From UBA1794 sp031552405 (GTDB lineage Bacteria; Bacteroidota; Bacteroidia; Bacteroidales; Bacteroidaceae): a stretch of DNA of 64,000 nt. The stretch is from the NCBI GenBank assembly GCA_031552405.1, contig JAVBMN010000029.1:106828-170827 (forward strand), in the 5' to 3' direction. A model generated the notes under the pieces. The model did not search any database. It was not told the origin of the DNA and saw nothing but the letters and a program-made list of their open reading frames with translations. The position numbers and the translations under genes were made by a program. Numbering within the stretch: position 1 is the first letter of the stretch; every line of letters begins with the position of its first letter. Below are positions 1 to 10,100 of the stretch, piece by piece.

Positions 1-2
1 AT

Positions 3-131
3 ATCTTAGAGAGTGGCTTTTTCCCATTGACCTCCCTCCCTCCCATGTCTCTGGAGCGTGTATTGCCCGAACAAATCATGCGAATGGCCGAGTTGCATCG
101 CAACCCCTTGCTACCTGCAGATTGTGATTAG
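3..131 (+). CDS. C-terminal end of an unidentified protein (partial, 5' end outside window)
   Basis: An open frame of 42 codons runs from the window edge to a TAG at 129-131. Its translation ends in RMAELHRNPLLPADCD and has an ordinary protein composition, with no stop in this frame from base 3. A second frame (from base 2) is also open until about base 128, so the choice of frame is tentative. I do not recognise the family from so short a tail. The stretch after it is non-coding and repeat-like, which fits a gene ending here. Confidence 0.35.
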   Translation: MLESGFFPLTSLPPMSLERVLPEQIMRMAELHRNPLLPADCD

Positions 132-578
132 TATATGATATTTCCTCCTATTGTATTCTTTTTTGCTCTTACCCTTCACCCCCTTCACACCTGCCCTTCA
201 CCCGGAAATCATTTGTGGATCAGGATTGTAGGAAGCGTGAAGGATGTGAATAGCAATTGAGAAAAGTCTATGAGAGAAGGGGTATTAGAGGCATTTAAGA
301 ATATTTTAAGCCTTGTGGGATGCCGCTCGGAGTTCGGAAAAGTGAAGCGCACGAGTTGGAGAACCCGTGCCCACCAGTTGAGAAACTGGTGCCCACCGGT
401 TCGTCAGTTCGTGCGCACCAGTTTCTCCAATTCCAAGCCTGCGTTTTATAATCTTAGGCCTGAAGTTGGAGAAACTCAGGACTGAGATTATAAAATACAG
501 GCCTACGTTTGTGTAAACGCAGGCCTGTATTTTGATAGAGATGAGGCTTCCCTGACTGGGAGGGGTTATCAGATCTTA
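132..578. repeat. Intergenic repeat cluster 1
   Basis: About 450 bp without a convincing gene. It holds three kinds of repeat that recur at 32380-32620, 50630-50935 and 63490-63862: a TCACCCTTCACACC-type pyrimidine/purine module (about 165-270), short hairpins built from GTGCCCACCAGTT and GTGCGCACC (about 345-430), and AGGCCTGCGTTT units (about 440-533). The short open frame at 270-485 lies wholly inside these repeats and is not credible as a gene. Confidence 0.75.
492..533. terminator. Strong hairpin, probable bidirectional terminator
   Basis: A 19-bp stem (492-510 paired with 515-533, one G-T wobble) with a 4-nt loop, A-rich on the left and T-rich on the right, so it can terminate in both directions. 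It lies 45 bp beyond the stop of the minus-strand DUF2264 gene. It is built from the AGGCCTGCGTTT repeat unit, so a genome-wide repeat appears to be used as a terminator here. Confidence 0.7.
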
Positions 579-2603
579 TTATTTCTCGAACTGTACAGTC
601 TTTTTGCTGTCATCCTGTAAGATAATCTCGATGGATTGGCCGTTTCCAGAGATAGTATACTTCTTGATAGGTTCGAGCTCTTTGGATGAGAAAGCCTTGT
701 CGCCCTTCTTCCAAAGCATGAGGGTAATGTATATCTTCTCGTTGGAAAGGCGGTCTATTGCATTCACCACAGTGCATTTATCGCTTTCGGGGTGTAAGCC
801 GGTGGCGTGGGTAAATACGGTGTTCTGGAAACCTGCGACGGGGATCATGGCCAGCTGGTATTTTCCATTGTTGATGATGCAAGCTTCGCCATTCTTGGTT
901 TTGATACGTTTCTCAGAGATGGGGGAATCGAATTGTGGAAGCGAGTAATGGCCCAGTCGAAGTTCGATGGATTGGGGGCTTCTTGCTTTGTCTACACGGA
1001 GGATACCATTGGGAAGCGGGATGTCCGCCAAGCGGAACGTGATGTTCGTATCCGTTTCCAGTACAGCATCGCGGTAGTAAATACCGTCTTCAAACTTCTT
1101 GAAGGTGTACAGACGCAGTACTTCCCACTTGCTCTGGGCGTTCTTTATGGCGTAGTTCATGGCTACCTCACCGTTGGCTCCATCAGCCATCCAGAGGAAT
1201 TCACTGTTGTAAGAAAGTTTGTTGTAATTCTCGGTAGAGCGGAACTTTTGCCAGTCCTTTGCTACGGTTTCGTGGCACCAGGCGCGTATCTCGGAGGCTC
1301 CACTGTTGGGGTAATCTGTAACAAGGGTGTTGGATCCGGGCATGAATTTGTTATATACTTGATAGGGTTTCAGCTCATCTTTCCAGGCGCCTTCATTCTC
1401 TGTAGCGGTCCAGAAGGGGTTGTCGGCCGGTACAAGCAGTCCAAGAAACGCTTTCGCCATCCAGTATACACTGCCGCGGCAGGTATAAATCTGTACGGCA
1501 GGATCAAAAGGCCCATAGAAACCCAGCGTAGGTACACGGTCTTTCATCATATCGGGGTGTTGGAAGAATTGCAGCAGGGTACTTGAAGCGATGCGACGCA
1601 TCCAACCATAGTTTACCGAAGGATCATTCAGCCAGCCCATCAGCGGGAAGGGTACAATGGCTGCGGTGCGGTAACACATGCTGCGTCCGTACATCACCAT
1701 CTTGCCTTCTTTGCTAAACAGGTAAGGGTAATTAGGTACTAAGTCGGCGAAATTGCTGGTAAACTCGCGACCTGCTTCGGGGTTGAACTTCTCGCTGTAA
1801 TAGTGCGACCATAACATACCGTACATCTGGAATGCCCACATACTGTAATAGTCGTACGCCGGACTGTCATTGTACCAGCCATAGCCGCGGTACTGTTTCA
1901 GCGAAAGCTGAAGGAGTTCTTGCAGGTGCTTGTCGTTCACCTCATAACCACGATCCTTGAAGAAGGACATCACGAAGATGTTGAAGAATCGCCAGTTCGA
2001 ACCGATCGTAGGTCCGTTTCCATAGCTGAGCATCAAAGCAGCCAGAGCGTCCTTATCTCCCTGCGAGAGGGGATCCCAAAGGATCTCAGGCATGGCAGTG
2101 AGTGAAACGGCCAGTCCGCCAAATTCCACCAGTATCTGGCTGGGTCCTCCGGTGCGGTGTTTGATGTAGCCTTTCTTTTCAGGGTCCGACATATTGCACA
2201 GCTGCTTGCGGTAATAGTCGCCTACCTTTACGCCGTTAAGTTCCAGCCCGGGGGTTTCCTTGAGCAGTGGGATGGCTACGAACATGGTGCGGCAAAGGCC
2301 TTCCAGGTTCTCTGTGTTGTTCCACTTTTCATCCTGCGGATAACTTACTCCGGGTTGTTTGGGGAATCTCATAGCATCGTCCAACGAGTGAACATAGCTA
2401 AAGGCGCCATCCAAAAGATAGCGTGCTGCATCCATCCAGTGCTTACGCGTCATTCCGGTATGGGGGCTTTTTTGGTAGTCGGGCTGCTCTACAAGGAATA
2501 TATTTGAGGTGTCTCCTCCTTTTTCCTCCGCACAGACCGTGTCCTGCTTTGTGAAAGTGATAAGCATCATTGCGGTTAAAATTAATAGAATTTTTCGGTT
2601 CAT
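579..2603 (-). CDS. Secreted DUF2264-family protein (possible exo-glycosidase)
   Basis: A 674-residue protein with an N-terminal signal peptide (about residues 1-25, hydrophobic core ILLILTAMMLITF). The rest resembles the DUF2264 family: an alpha/alpha-barrel-like N-terminal two thirds rich in Trp and Tyr (NNTENLEGLCRTMF near 95, GSNWRFFNIF near 200, Tyr-rich stretch near 245) and a beta-rich C-terminal part. From family knowledge, DUF2264 proteins occur in plant-glycan utilisation loci and I believe some are classed as GH154 exo-beta-glucuronidases; that link is from memory and the activity here is not shown by the sequence. The gene diverges from the HTCS regulator at 2928 across a 324-bp gap, so it is probably part of the same glycan locus. 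The terminal acidic sugar of an arabinogalactan- or pectin-like chain would be a reasonable substrate. Confidence 0.75.
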   Translation of the reverse strand: MNRKILLILTAMMLITFTKQDTVCAEEKGGDTSNIFLVEQPDYQKSPHTGMTRKHWMDAARYLLDGAFSYVHSLDDAMRFPKQPGVSYPQDEKWNNTENLEGLCRTMFVAIPLLKETPGLELNGVKVGDYYRKQLCNMSDPEKKGYIKHRTGGPSQILVEFGGLAVSLTAMPEILWDPLSQGDKDALAALMLSYGNGPTIGSNWRFFNIFVMSFFKDRGYEVNDKHLQELLQLSLKQYRGYGWYNDSPAYDYYSMWAFQMYGMLWSHYYSEKFNPEAGREFTSNFADLVPNYPYLFSKEGKMVMYGRSMCYRTAAIVPFPLMGWLNDPSVNYGWMRRIASSTLLQFFQHPDMMKDRVPTLGFYGPFDPAVQIYTCRGSVYWMAKAFLGLLVPADNPFWTATENEGAWKDELKPYQVYNKFMPGSNTLVTDYPNSGASEIRAWCHETVAKDWQKFRSTENYNKLSYNSEFLWMADGANGEVAMNYAIKNAQSKWEVLRLYTFKKFEDGIYYRDAVLETDTNITFRLADIPLPNGILRVDKARSPQSIELRLGHYSLPQFDSPISEKRIKTKNGEACIINNGKYQLAMIPVAGFQNTVFTHATGLHPESDKCTVVNAIDRLSNEKIYITLMLWKKGDKAFSSKELEPIKKYTISGNGQSIEIILQDDSKKTVQFEK

Positions 2604-2927
2604 GTAATTGGTATTTAATTGATTAATGTATCAGGTTAAAGTGATTTATATAGTAATAGAAGGCATGAGTATTTTCATGTGATCTTTTATTTCACGTGCA
2701 ATATTCGTAAAAAGAAATGAAATATGCAAGTCTTCTCGCCTGAAATCCTACTAAATACAGATGTGTGGCTGTGCGATACAAGCTGTTTTTAGTCATGCAC
2801 AGTTGCTTATTCGGCAAAAAGCGGATTTCATAAAATGAGAAGTGCAATTTTTAGAGATCCGGTTATGCGAAAATGAGAGAATAATAGTAGCTTTGGGGAC
2901 AGAACAATATCTTAAAATAGGAATTCC
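2604..2927. promoter_or_regulatory. Divergent intergenic region between DUF2264 gene and HTCS, with HTCS promoter
   Basis: 324 bp, AT-rich, no gene. TAGCTTTG at 2888-2895 fits the Bacteroidota -7 element TAnnTTTG and lies 32 bp before the HTCS start codon. I see no equally good element on the minus strand for the DUF2264 gene and no clear operator. Confidence 0.5.
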
Positions 2928-5900
2928 ATGAAGTATCGTTCAAGAGCTGGCATCTGTTTAATTGTTTGCTTCTTTTTGGGCTGGATGGTTACACTTCCGG
3001 TCTTTTCATCTTCTCCTCTGGTAAAGAAGATCGGCTTGGAGCATGGTTTATCTGATAATAATGTGCTGAGTATAACTCAGGACAGGCAAGGGTTTCTTTG
3101 GTTTGCCACTGACTGGGGGCTAAACCGCTTTGACGGAAATGGCTTTAAAGTATACAAAGCCCACCCCACTGAAAAGAATACCATCCGTAGCAACGGTCTT
3201 AACCGGGTACTTGCCGATCCCCAGCGGGATTTAATATGGATTGCCTCACAGAATACCGGATTAAGCGCATTTGATTGCGTTACCCAAACCTTTATACATT
3301 ACCCTGTCAGAGGGGATGAACCTAATGTAATAGGGGCTAACGGAGTTACGGACTTGTGTTTTGCTGACGACGGAAACCTTTGGATGGCCACCTATAACAA
3401 TGGACTGAAGAAGCTGAACGTACGTGCCAATAAAGTGACCCATTATACCCCTGCCGAATTGCCAGAATTAAAATCGCATAACCTCTGGAGTGTAGCAGAT
3501 GACGGAAACGGACATCTGTATCTTGGACATGTGAATGAAGGTATGAGTATGATTTCACTTAAAGACTGGAAAGTGAAAAACTATCAGCATAACCCGGATG
3601 ATCCGAACAGCCTGCCCCATAATACAGTATCCCAGGTATACATTGACTCCCGGAAGAACGTATGGGTGGCTACGGTAAACGGTTTGGCACTGTTTCATCC
3701 TGAAAAGGGAGAGTTTACTGTGTTTCGTCATGAACCGGACAACCCTTACAGTTTACTATATAATGATGTGCATTGCATCAGGGAAATAGGGCAAAATAGT
3801 TTGTGGGTGGGTTCCATGAGAGGTGGAATCAGCATTTTGGATATTCCGCAACATCTGTTTTCTACTCCCGAAGAGGTTCGTTTCCGGCATATCAGGGAGA
3901 ATGATTTGCCTACCGGTTTGTCTAGCCAGTCGGTGGCATCTTTGTTTCAGGATTCCTTCGGTAATGTATGGATCGGTACACTTGGAGGCGGAATCAACTT
4001 TATCAGTCACCAGACTCCCTTTTTCAATACCCTGACCTACTCACCCTTCAAAGGCGATCAGAATGGGTTGAGCAGTAAAGCAGCCCGTGCCATTTGTGTG
4101 GATAAACAGGGCCAATTATGGATAGGCACGGATGCCGGAGTGGATGTATACAAGGATGGAAAGAAAGTGAAGACGTTCAATGAAAAGAACAAGAACCTAC
4201 CCGATAACCGAATCTTATCCGCCTTATGTGACAGTCAGGGCGACATCTGGCTGGGCCTTTCACAGGGAGTGCTTCGTTATAACAAACAAAAGGATGCTTT
4301 CGAGCAGGTGAAGCTGGCCAGTAACCACTTGCTGGAATATTATGTGTCCTGTATGTACGAGGACCGCGATAAGAACCTGTGGGTAGGAAGCAACTCGGGT
4401 ATCCTGCGGTATAATCTGCTCACAAAAGAGGTGAAGGAATCCAATGCGACCCGGATGGGAGGGTGGAATTACCTGGTTCGGAGTATCTCGCAGGATCATA
4501 ACGGAAACATCTGGGTGGGAACCCTTATCAATGCAATCACCCTGATTACACCAGAACTGAAGGTGATACGCACTTTAGATGTGGCAAATGGGGTTATGAT
4601 GTTGCTCAGGGATTCCAAGAACCGAATGTGGATTGGAACCCGAAACGGGATTGTGGTAGTTGACCCCGACGATACGCAGTATACGCATACCAAATATATG
4701 GATAAGGAGAACGGCCTGGCCGATAACTTTATTATGGGAATTGCGGAAGGAGGCCCGAATGAAATGTGGTTTGCTACCAACTCCGGTCTCAGCCGTTACA
4801 CGATATCTACGGGAAAGTTTAATAATTACACCTACTCGGATAATATTCCTTTGGGAAGTTTTCGGCCTTTATCAGTGGCAAAGGCGGCGGATGGTACGAT
4901 CTATTTTGGTTCCCAGGCTGGAGTGTGCTACTTCAATCCTACGGATCCACGGCGGCAAGACCCGGTACCGGCTACCCATATTACCGGCTTTACGATTTAC
5001 GATACCGGGAATCAGCAGGACGGAAATTCCATTGATATTCCTGTATTACCTGATATGAAACTGAATTATGACCAGAATACATTTACTCTCGACTTCAATG
5101 TAATGGATTATGGGCTGAACGATAAGGTGGAATATTCCTATCAGTTAAAGGGAATGGATGACTTATGGCATTCTACAAATGGGCAAAATGAGGTTACATT
5201 CCGAAACATTCCGCCGGGTAGCTATATATTTACCGTCACTGCCCGCATCCGTAATCAGGAGTGGTCTGAGAAAACCGCTTCAGTAAAGATTGAGATAGCT
5301 CCGCCTTTCTGGCTTTCCTGGTGGGCAAAGACGATTTATGTGATAGTGATCCTGTGGATCATACTCTCTCTTGCGCGCTTCTACAAACGCAAGTTGAACC
5401 TGGAAGGCCAGCTTTATCTGGAGCAGGAAAATCATAAAAAGGAGCAGGAACTGAATGATGAAAAGCTGAGGTTCTATACCAATATAGCCCACGAATTGAG
5501 AACGCCTCTGACTCTGATTATTGGGCCGTTGGGAGATCTGCTGGTGGATGATACCATACAGCCGGAGCAAAACAAGAAAATCTCATTGATCCACCGAAGC
5601 GCAGCCCGCCTGATGACCCTGATCAACCAGATTCTAGAGTTCCGGAAGAGTGAAACGAGTAACCGGGCTTTGTGTGTGAAGTACGGTGATTTATCCGGAT
5701 TGGTTCGCGAAATCGGCTTAAAGTACAAGGAGCTGAACCAGAATCAGGAGCTCGCAGTAGACATTCGCATTGAGGCCGAACAGGTAAAACTGTATTATGA
5801 TCCGGAAGTACTCACAATCATACTGGATAACCTAATCTCCAACGCCTTGAAATGTACGCAGAGGGGACAAGTCTCCATACGGATGCGAAATACGGTTGTT

Positions 5901-6962
5901 GAGGATCAGTTGCACACTGAAATCGAGGTTAGCGACACAGGCAGGGGCATCCCGGAAAACGAACTGGCGCGTATTTTCGACCGCTATTATCAGGTAAAGG
6001 GCGATCAGCAAAGTACTGGTTCCGGTATCGGACTGGCTTTAGTCAAGAATATGGTGCAGCTCCACAAAGGGACCATCTGTGTGGACAGTAAGGTGAATCA
6101 TGGTACTTCATTCTATTTCAGTCTGTCCAATGAATACACCTATCCGGATGCAGCACACCAGGAAGAGGCTAAATCATTCGCAAGAGAAAAGCAACAGGCG
6201 GATCCGGTGCTCTTGGTTGTGGAAGACAATAAGGACATCCGTGAGTACATTGCCAGTACTCTTCAAGATCAGTTCGAGGTGCTGACCGCAGAAAATGGCC
6301 AGGTAGGTACGGAAATTGCGCTTGAGAAGATGCCCGACCTCATCATCAGCGACATTATGATGCCCATTATGGATGGAATCAGTCTGTGTAAGATTGTAAA
6401 GGAGGATATCCGTACCTGCCACATCCCGGTCATCCTTCTTACAGCAAAAGACTCATTACAGGATAAGGCCGAAGGATATTCTATCGGAGCCGACTCTTAT
6501 CTTACAAAGCCCTTTACAGCCCAGCTGTTGCAAAATAGAGTTCATAATCTGCTTGAGTCACGGAAGAAGCTGGTCGCTGCCTTTTCTACGGGCATGAAAA
6601 GCGAAGCACAGGAGAATGCCTTTTCCCGTCAGGACAATGAGTTTATTGAAAAGACAGTGGCATTCATCAAGGAGCATTTGGAATCCGAACAGCTGAACAT
6701 CGGTTTTCTTGCGGATCACCTGTGCATGAGCCACTCCACCTTTTACCGGAAGATCAAAGCCCTGACCGGAATGACCGGCAATGAGCTGGTTCGGAAGATA
6801 AAGATGCAGGCCGCCGAACAAATGATGCACTCCCCTGAGATGACCATCTCCGAGATTGCCCTCCGCGTAGGCTTTAGCAGTATGACCCACTTTCGCCATT
6901 CCTTCAAAACAGAGTATGGTGTATTGCCATCGGACTATATTAAGAAGTTGAAATCGCAATAG
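2928..6962 (+). CDS. Hybrid two-component system sensor kinase/response regulator (HTCS)
   Basis: A 1344-residue one-protein signalling system typical of Bacteroidota glycan loci. In order: signal peptide (1-27); two periplasmic seven-bladed propellers made of Reg_prop repeats, with recurring QDRQGFLWFATDWGLNRFDG-like units from about 45 to 690; a Y_Y_Y Ig-like domain (about 700-785); a transmembrane helix (about 795-815); HisKA with phospho-acceptor His855 in NIAHELRTPL; HATPase_c with DTGRGIPENE and GSGIGLALV; a receiver domain (about 1085-1205) with phospho-acceptor Asp1142 in ISDIMMPIMDG and the conserved LTAK; and a C-terminal AraC-type helix-turn-helix (about 1235-1340). Family knowledge: the periplasmic part binds a glycan fragment directly and the AraC domain activates the neighbouring operon. 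The stop is followed by a hairpin terminator, so it is probably transcribed separately from the enzymes downstream that it likely controls. Confidence 0.95.
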   Translation: MKYRSRAGICLIVCFFLGWMVTLPVFSSSPLVKKIGLEHGLSDNNVLSITQDRQGFLWFATDWGLNRFDGNGFKVYKAHPTEKNTIRSNGLNRVLADPQRDLIWIASQNTGLSAFDCVTQTFIHYPVRGDEPNVIGANGVTDLCFADDGNLWMATYNNGLKKLNVRANKVTHYTPAELPELKSHNLWSVADDGNGHLYLGHVNEGMSMISLKDWKVKNYQHNPDDPNSLPHNTVSQVYIDSRKNVWVATVNGLALFHPEKGEFTVFRHEPDNPYSLLYNDVHCIREIGQNSLWVGSMRGGISILDIPQHLFSTPEEVRFRHIRENDLPTGLSSQSVASLFQDSFGNVWIGTLGGGINFISHQTPFFNTLTYSPFKGDQNGLSSKAARAICVDKQGQLWIGTDAGVDVYKDGKKVKTFNEKNKNLPDNRILSALCDSQGDIWLGLSQGVLRYNKQKDAFEQVKLASNHLLEYYVSCMYEDRDKNLWVGSNSGILRYNLLTKEVKESNATRMGGWNYLVRSISQDHNGNIWVGTLINAITLITPELKVIRTLDVANGVMMLLRDSKNRMWIGTRNGIVVVDPDDTQYTHTKYMDKENGLADNFIMGIAEGGPNEMWFATNSGLSRYTISTGKFNNYTYSDNIPLGSFRPLSVAKAADGTIYFGSQAGVCYFNPTDPRRQDPVPATHITGFTIYDTGNQQDGNSIDIPVLPDMKLNYDQNTFTLDFNVMDYGLNDKVEYSYQLKGMDDLWHSTNGQNEVTFRNIPPGSYIFTVTARIRNQEWSEKTASVKIEIAPPFWLSWWAKTIYVIVILWIILSLARFYKRKLNLEGQLYLEQENHKKEQELNDEKLRFYTNIAHELRTPLTLIIGPLGDLLVDDTIQPEQNKKISLIHRSAARLMTLINQILEFRKSETSNRALCVKYGDLSGLVREIGLKYKELNQNQELAVDIRIEAEQVKLYYDPEVLTIILDNLISNALKCTQRGQVSIRMRNTVVEDQLHTEIEVSDTGRGIPENELARIFDRYYQVKGDQQSTGSGIGLALVKNMVQLHKGTICVDSKVNHGTSFYFSLSNEYTYPDAAHQEEAKSFAREKQQADPVLLVVEDNKDIREYIASTLQDQFEVLTAENGQVGTEIALEKMPDLIISDIMMPIMDGISLCKIVKEDIRTCHIPVILLTAKDSLQDKAEGYSIGADSYLTKPFTAQLLQNRVHNLLESRKKLVAAFSTGMKSEAQENAFSRQDNEFIEKTVAFIKEHLESEQLNIGFLADHLCMSHSTFYRKIKALTGMTGNELVRKIKMQAAEQMMHSPEMTISEIALRVGFSSMTHFRHSFKTEYGVLPSDYIKKLKSQ

Positions 6963-7007
6963 TTCTTTTATTTTCTTCTATTCAATCAATGGATTTCATG
7001 CCGATCG

Positions 7008-7048
7008 TTATTATGCGCTGCAAACATAATGTTTGTAGCGCATAATAA
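7008..7048 (+). terminator. Hairpin terminator after the HTCS
   Basis: A near-perfect inverted repeat of about 20 bp (7008-7027 with 7029-7048, one G-T pair), 45 bp past the HTCS stop. No long T-tract follows, so termination efficiency is uncertain. Confidence 0.6.
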
Positions 7049-7111
7049 TTATAAACTACCATTTCACCCTCTTTTTCCTTTCATGACAAGCACTTTGCTC
7101 AATACTGGACT

Positions 7112-7161
7112 TATATTGATTAAAAACAGATTCTCCGTGCTGTTGTCTCCTCCTATCTTTG
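7112..7161 (+). promoter_or_regulatory. Promoter of the nine-gene operon with upstream shared element
   Basis: TATCTTTG at 7154-7161 matches the Bacteroidota -7 consensus and lies 35 bp before the first start codon. At 7112-7128 is TATATTGATTAAAAACA, 42 bp upstream of the -7 start. Nearly the same element at nearly the same spacing occurs before the genes at 33239 (33112-33128) and 48494 (48431-48444). Confidence 0.6.
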
Positions 7162-7196
7162 CATGGTGTTGAAATACTATTCAGAAGAGTATAGAA

Positions 7197-10100
7197 ATGA
7201 AAAAGAGATATTTGCTTTTAGTTGTGTGTGTGTTTCCGTTTGCATTGTATGGTCAAGTGGCTACTGATGTAACAGAGCTTTATCTAGCCAATCCCGGTTT
7301 TGATAGTAACTTTAATTATGGTACCACTACAAGCGGTAATGTAAAGGGCGATGTGATCAACGTAGTGTCTGGTTGGAATAAGGATACGAATGCCACTTAT
7401 ACAGTTGCGGGTACATTTGCCTATGGTAGTGGGGCTACCTTTAATGGGAGTTCTGCCATTCCGGTTTCCGGCTATAAAGGTTCTGCAGGTGGAGCGCTTG
7501 CATTGAGTACGGGCTGGGGGAGTTCACTCAATTATTCTCAGACAGTAACTTTGCCGGGAGGCAGGTATGCATTGGTTTCAGCCTATTATAATGCAGGTTC
7601 GGTAAAAGCCGGGTTCAGTATGGTGGGGTGGATCCCGGATGGAGGTGGTCAAGCGGCTGTATCTACAGTGAATGCATTTCCGCTGAATACCTGGGTGGTT
7701 GATACTATTCCTTTTGTAGTGCCGGAAAAGACCGGAGGTAAAATACAAGCTGGCTTTACCTCAGTGAGTGGTGTAGGTTCCGGCAGCAGTGCAAAAGTCT
7801 TGATTGATTTTGTGAAGATTATCTATTACGGAGTGGACAAAACCGAGCTGAACACTCTGATTGCCCAAGCCGATGTATTATATGGCGTTGGTGCCGGTCT
7901 CGAAGCGGATGCACTACTGGCTGCAACCAATTATGCTAAAGGTGTTGCAGGGGATGGAGAGGCTGGTATGTCGGGGATATTGGATGCTACTTCTCGTTTA
8001 AAAAATGCTATACTTACGTATCAACTGACAAATGCTTCGGGAGCAGATCCTCTGGATATGACTCACTATCTGGTAAATCCAGGTTTTGAATCGGGCTTTG
8101 GCGGTTGGATAAACTACGGAATGACTACACAAACCAATACATACCTCCCGGGAAAGACCGGTGGTACTTACGTAGAAGCCTGGGTGAGCAGGGGATCCCG
8201 TGTGCCGGATGTGAGTATGCAGCAGCTTTTGACCGGGATACCTAACGGTAAGTACCGACTGATTGTAAAAACTGGAAACATCCAGCAGTCTGCTACCGGA
8301 AGTTCTGTGAATAATACCTCAAAGCCTCAGACCGGAGCATTCCTTTTTGCAGGACACAAAGCGTTACCAGTAGATACTATCAAGGATCAGTCGTTGGACT
8401 TTGTGGTGATCGACAATCAGGTCACAATCGGATTAAAGACCGAGAATGCCACAGGCAACTGGGTACCGTGTGATAACTTCAGGCTGAAGTTTATTGGTCT
8501 GCACGGGTTGAAAGATTATGCGGATTATTTAAATGATTATATCACCGAGGCGGAGAAACTGCTGACCTCAAAGATGCAAAATACAGCCTGGCACGGCTTG
8601 GAAGCGACTCTTGCCCAAGCCCGTGAAACAATTGCGGCTAAGCCTCTCGTGGAAGACGATCTCTCCGCAGCAAGGACAGCTATTGCTGCTGCAGTGAATG
8701 TAGCTCAAACCTCTATGGAGGCATACAATAAATTGCAGACGGCAATAAACTATGCGAATCAGGTATTGGAATGGTATGCTGATGAAGCTGCCAAGAAAGA
8801 GAAGTTGCAACCCGTAGTGGCTACCGCGAATGAAGCTGCGAACAACCTCAATCTCACCTTAGAGGAACTTGTCAAAGCAGAAACTGCTTTGACAACAGTC
8901 ACAAAAACCGTAGATAAACAGGTTTATCTGCCCTATTCTATCTATAATGGCGCTGCTGGAGGCTATATTAGCCAAAGTACAGCCGATTACGAGAAACCGG
9001 AAAGCCGGTTTAGTACCGCACGGATGAAGCAAACTCAGAACTTTGTATTCTTATGGGAAGCTGGTTTCGGCGATGACCCGGAAACCGCTGCCGCAGGATA
9101 TAAAGTTCCCATGAAAGAAATCATGGAAAAGTTGGAGGATATGTATGCATTTTACCGCGATAAATTGAAGTTTGTAAAGAAAGGAAGCTCGAAAACCGAT
9201 AAATACAAGATGGTTGTTTTTCTCTTCTACAACAAAGACTTCGGAACTGTATATGGTGGTGGGGTGGATAATACCACCGGAGCGCTATTCTTGTACCCTT
9301 CCCGTATTCAGTACGGGCCATATGGAGCTCTTGCCCATGAGTTGGGACATGCTTTTCAGGGTATGGTAGCTGCAGACGGGCATCCAGGTTTTGGCGGAAC
9401 GGCGTGGGAAATGACTTCGCAATACATGTTGTGGCAATACTATGATACATGGCCTACTTTCGAAGGGTATCATGTAACTTCATTTATGGGACAATCCCAC
9501 CTTGCTTTTACACATGCAGATAATCAATATCATTCTCCTTTTGTGTTGGAATATTGGGCCGATTTACACGGGCAAGATGTAGTTGGTGATCTTTGGAACA
9601 AAGCCACAAGCGGAGAAGACTTTGTAGGTACTTATAAACGGGTATACAGTCTGACTCAGGCTGCTTTCAATGACGAGATGTTTGATGCTGCCCGTAAATT
9701 TATTACATGGGATCTGAAAAGAGGGAACACTATCTCTCAACATGCCAACAAACATACCTATAAATTGAACGATATAGGCGCTGGATGGCATCAGGTAGCT
9801 ACTACTCATACTCCGCAAAACTACGGATACAATGGGGTCCGCCTGAATGTACCCGCTGCCAATACTACAATCACAGCAAGTTTCAAGGGATTGACAGAGG
9901 CCTCCGGCTACAACATTATTAATAAGACCAGAGCCGGATGGAGATATGGATTTGTGGCGTATAAGAAAGATGGCAGCAAGGAATATGGCGAAGCACACTC
10001 TGATGTCAATGGTTATATCTCATACACTGTTCCAGCCAATACGTCCTATTTATGGTTTGTGGTGATGGGTGCACCTACTCTGCACTGGAAGCACGAAGGG

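Noticed and set aside
132..578. CRISPR array
   Set aside because: Repeats are of several kinds, unevenly spaced and partly palindromic, without unique spacers or cas genes nearby.
807..1586. 259-codon plus-strand open frame opposite the DUF2264 gene
   Set aside because: The minus-strand protein has a signal peptide and family resemblance; the plus-strand translation has neither.
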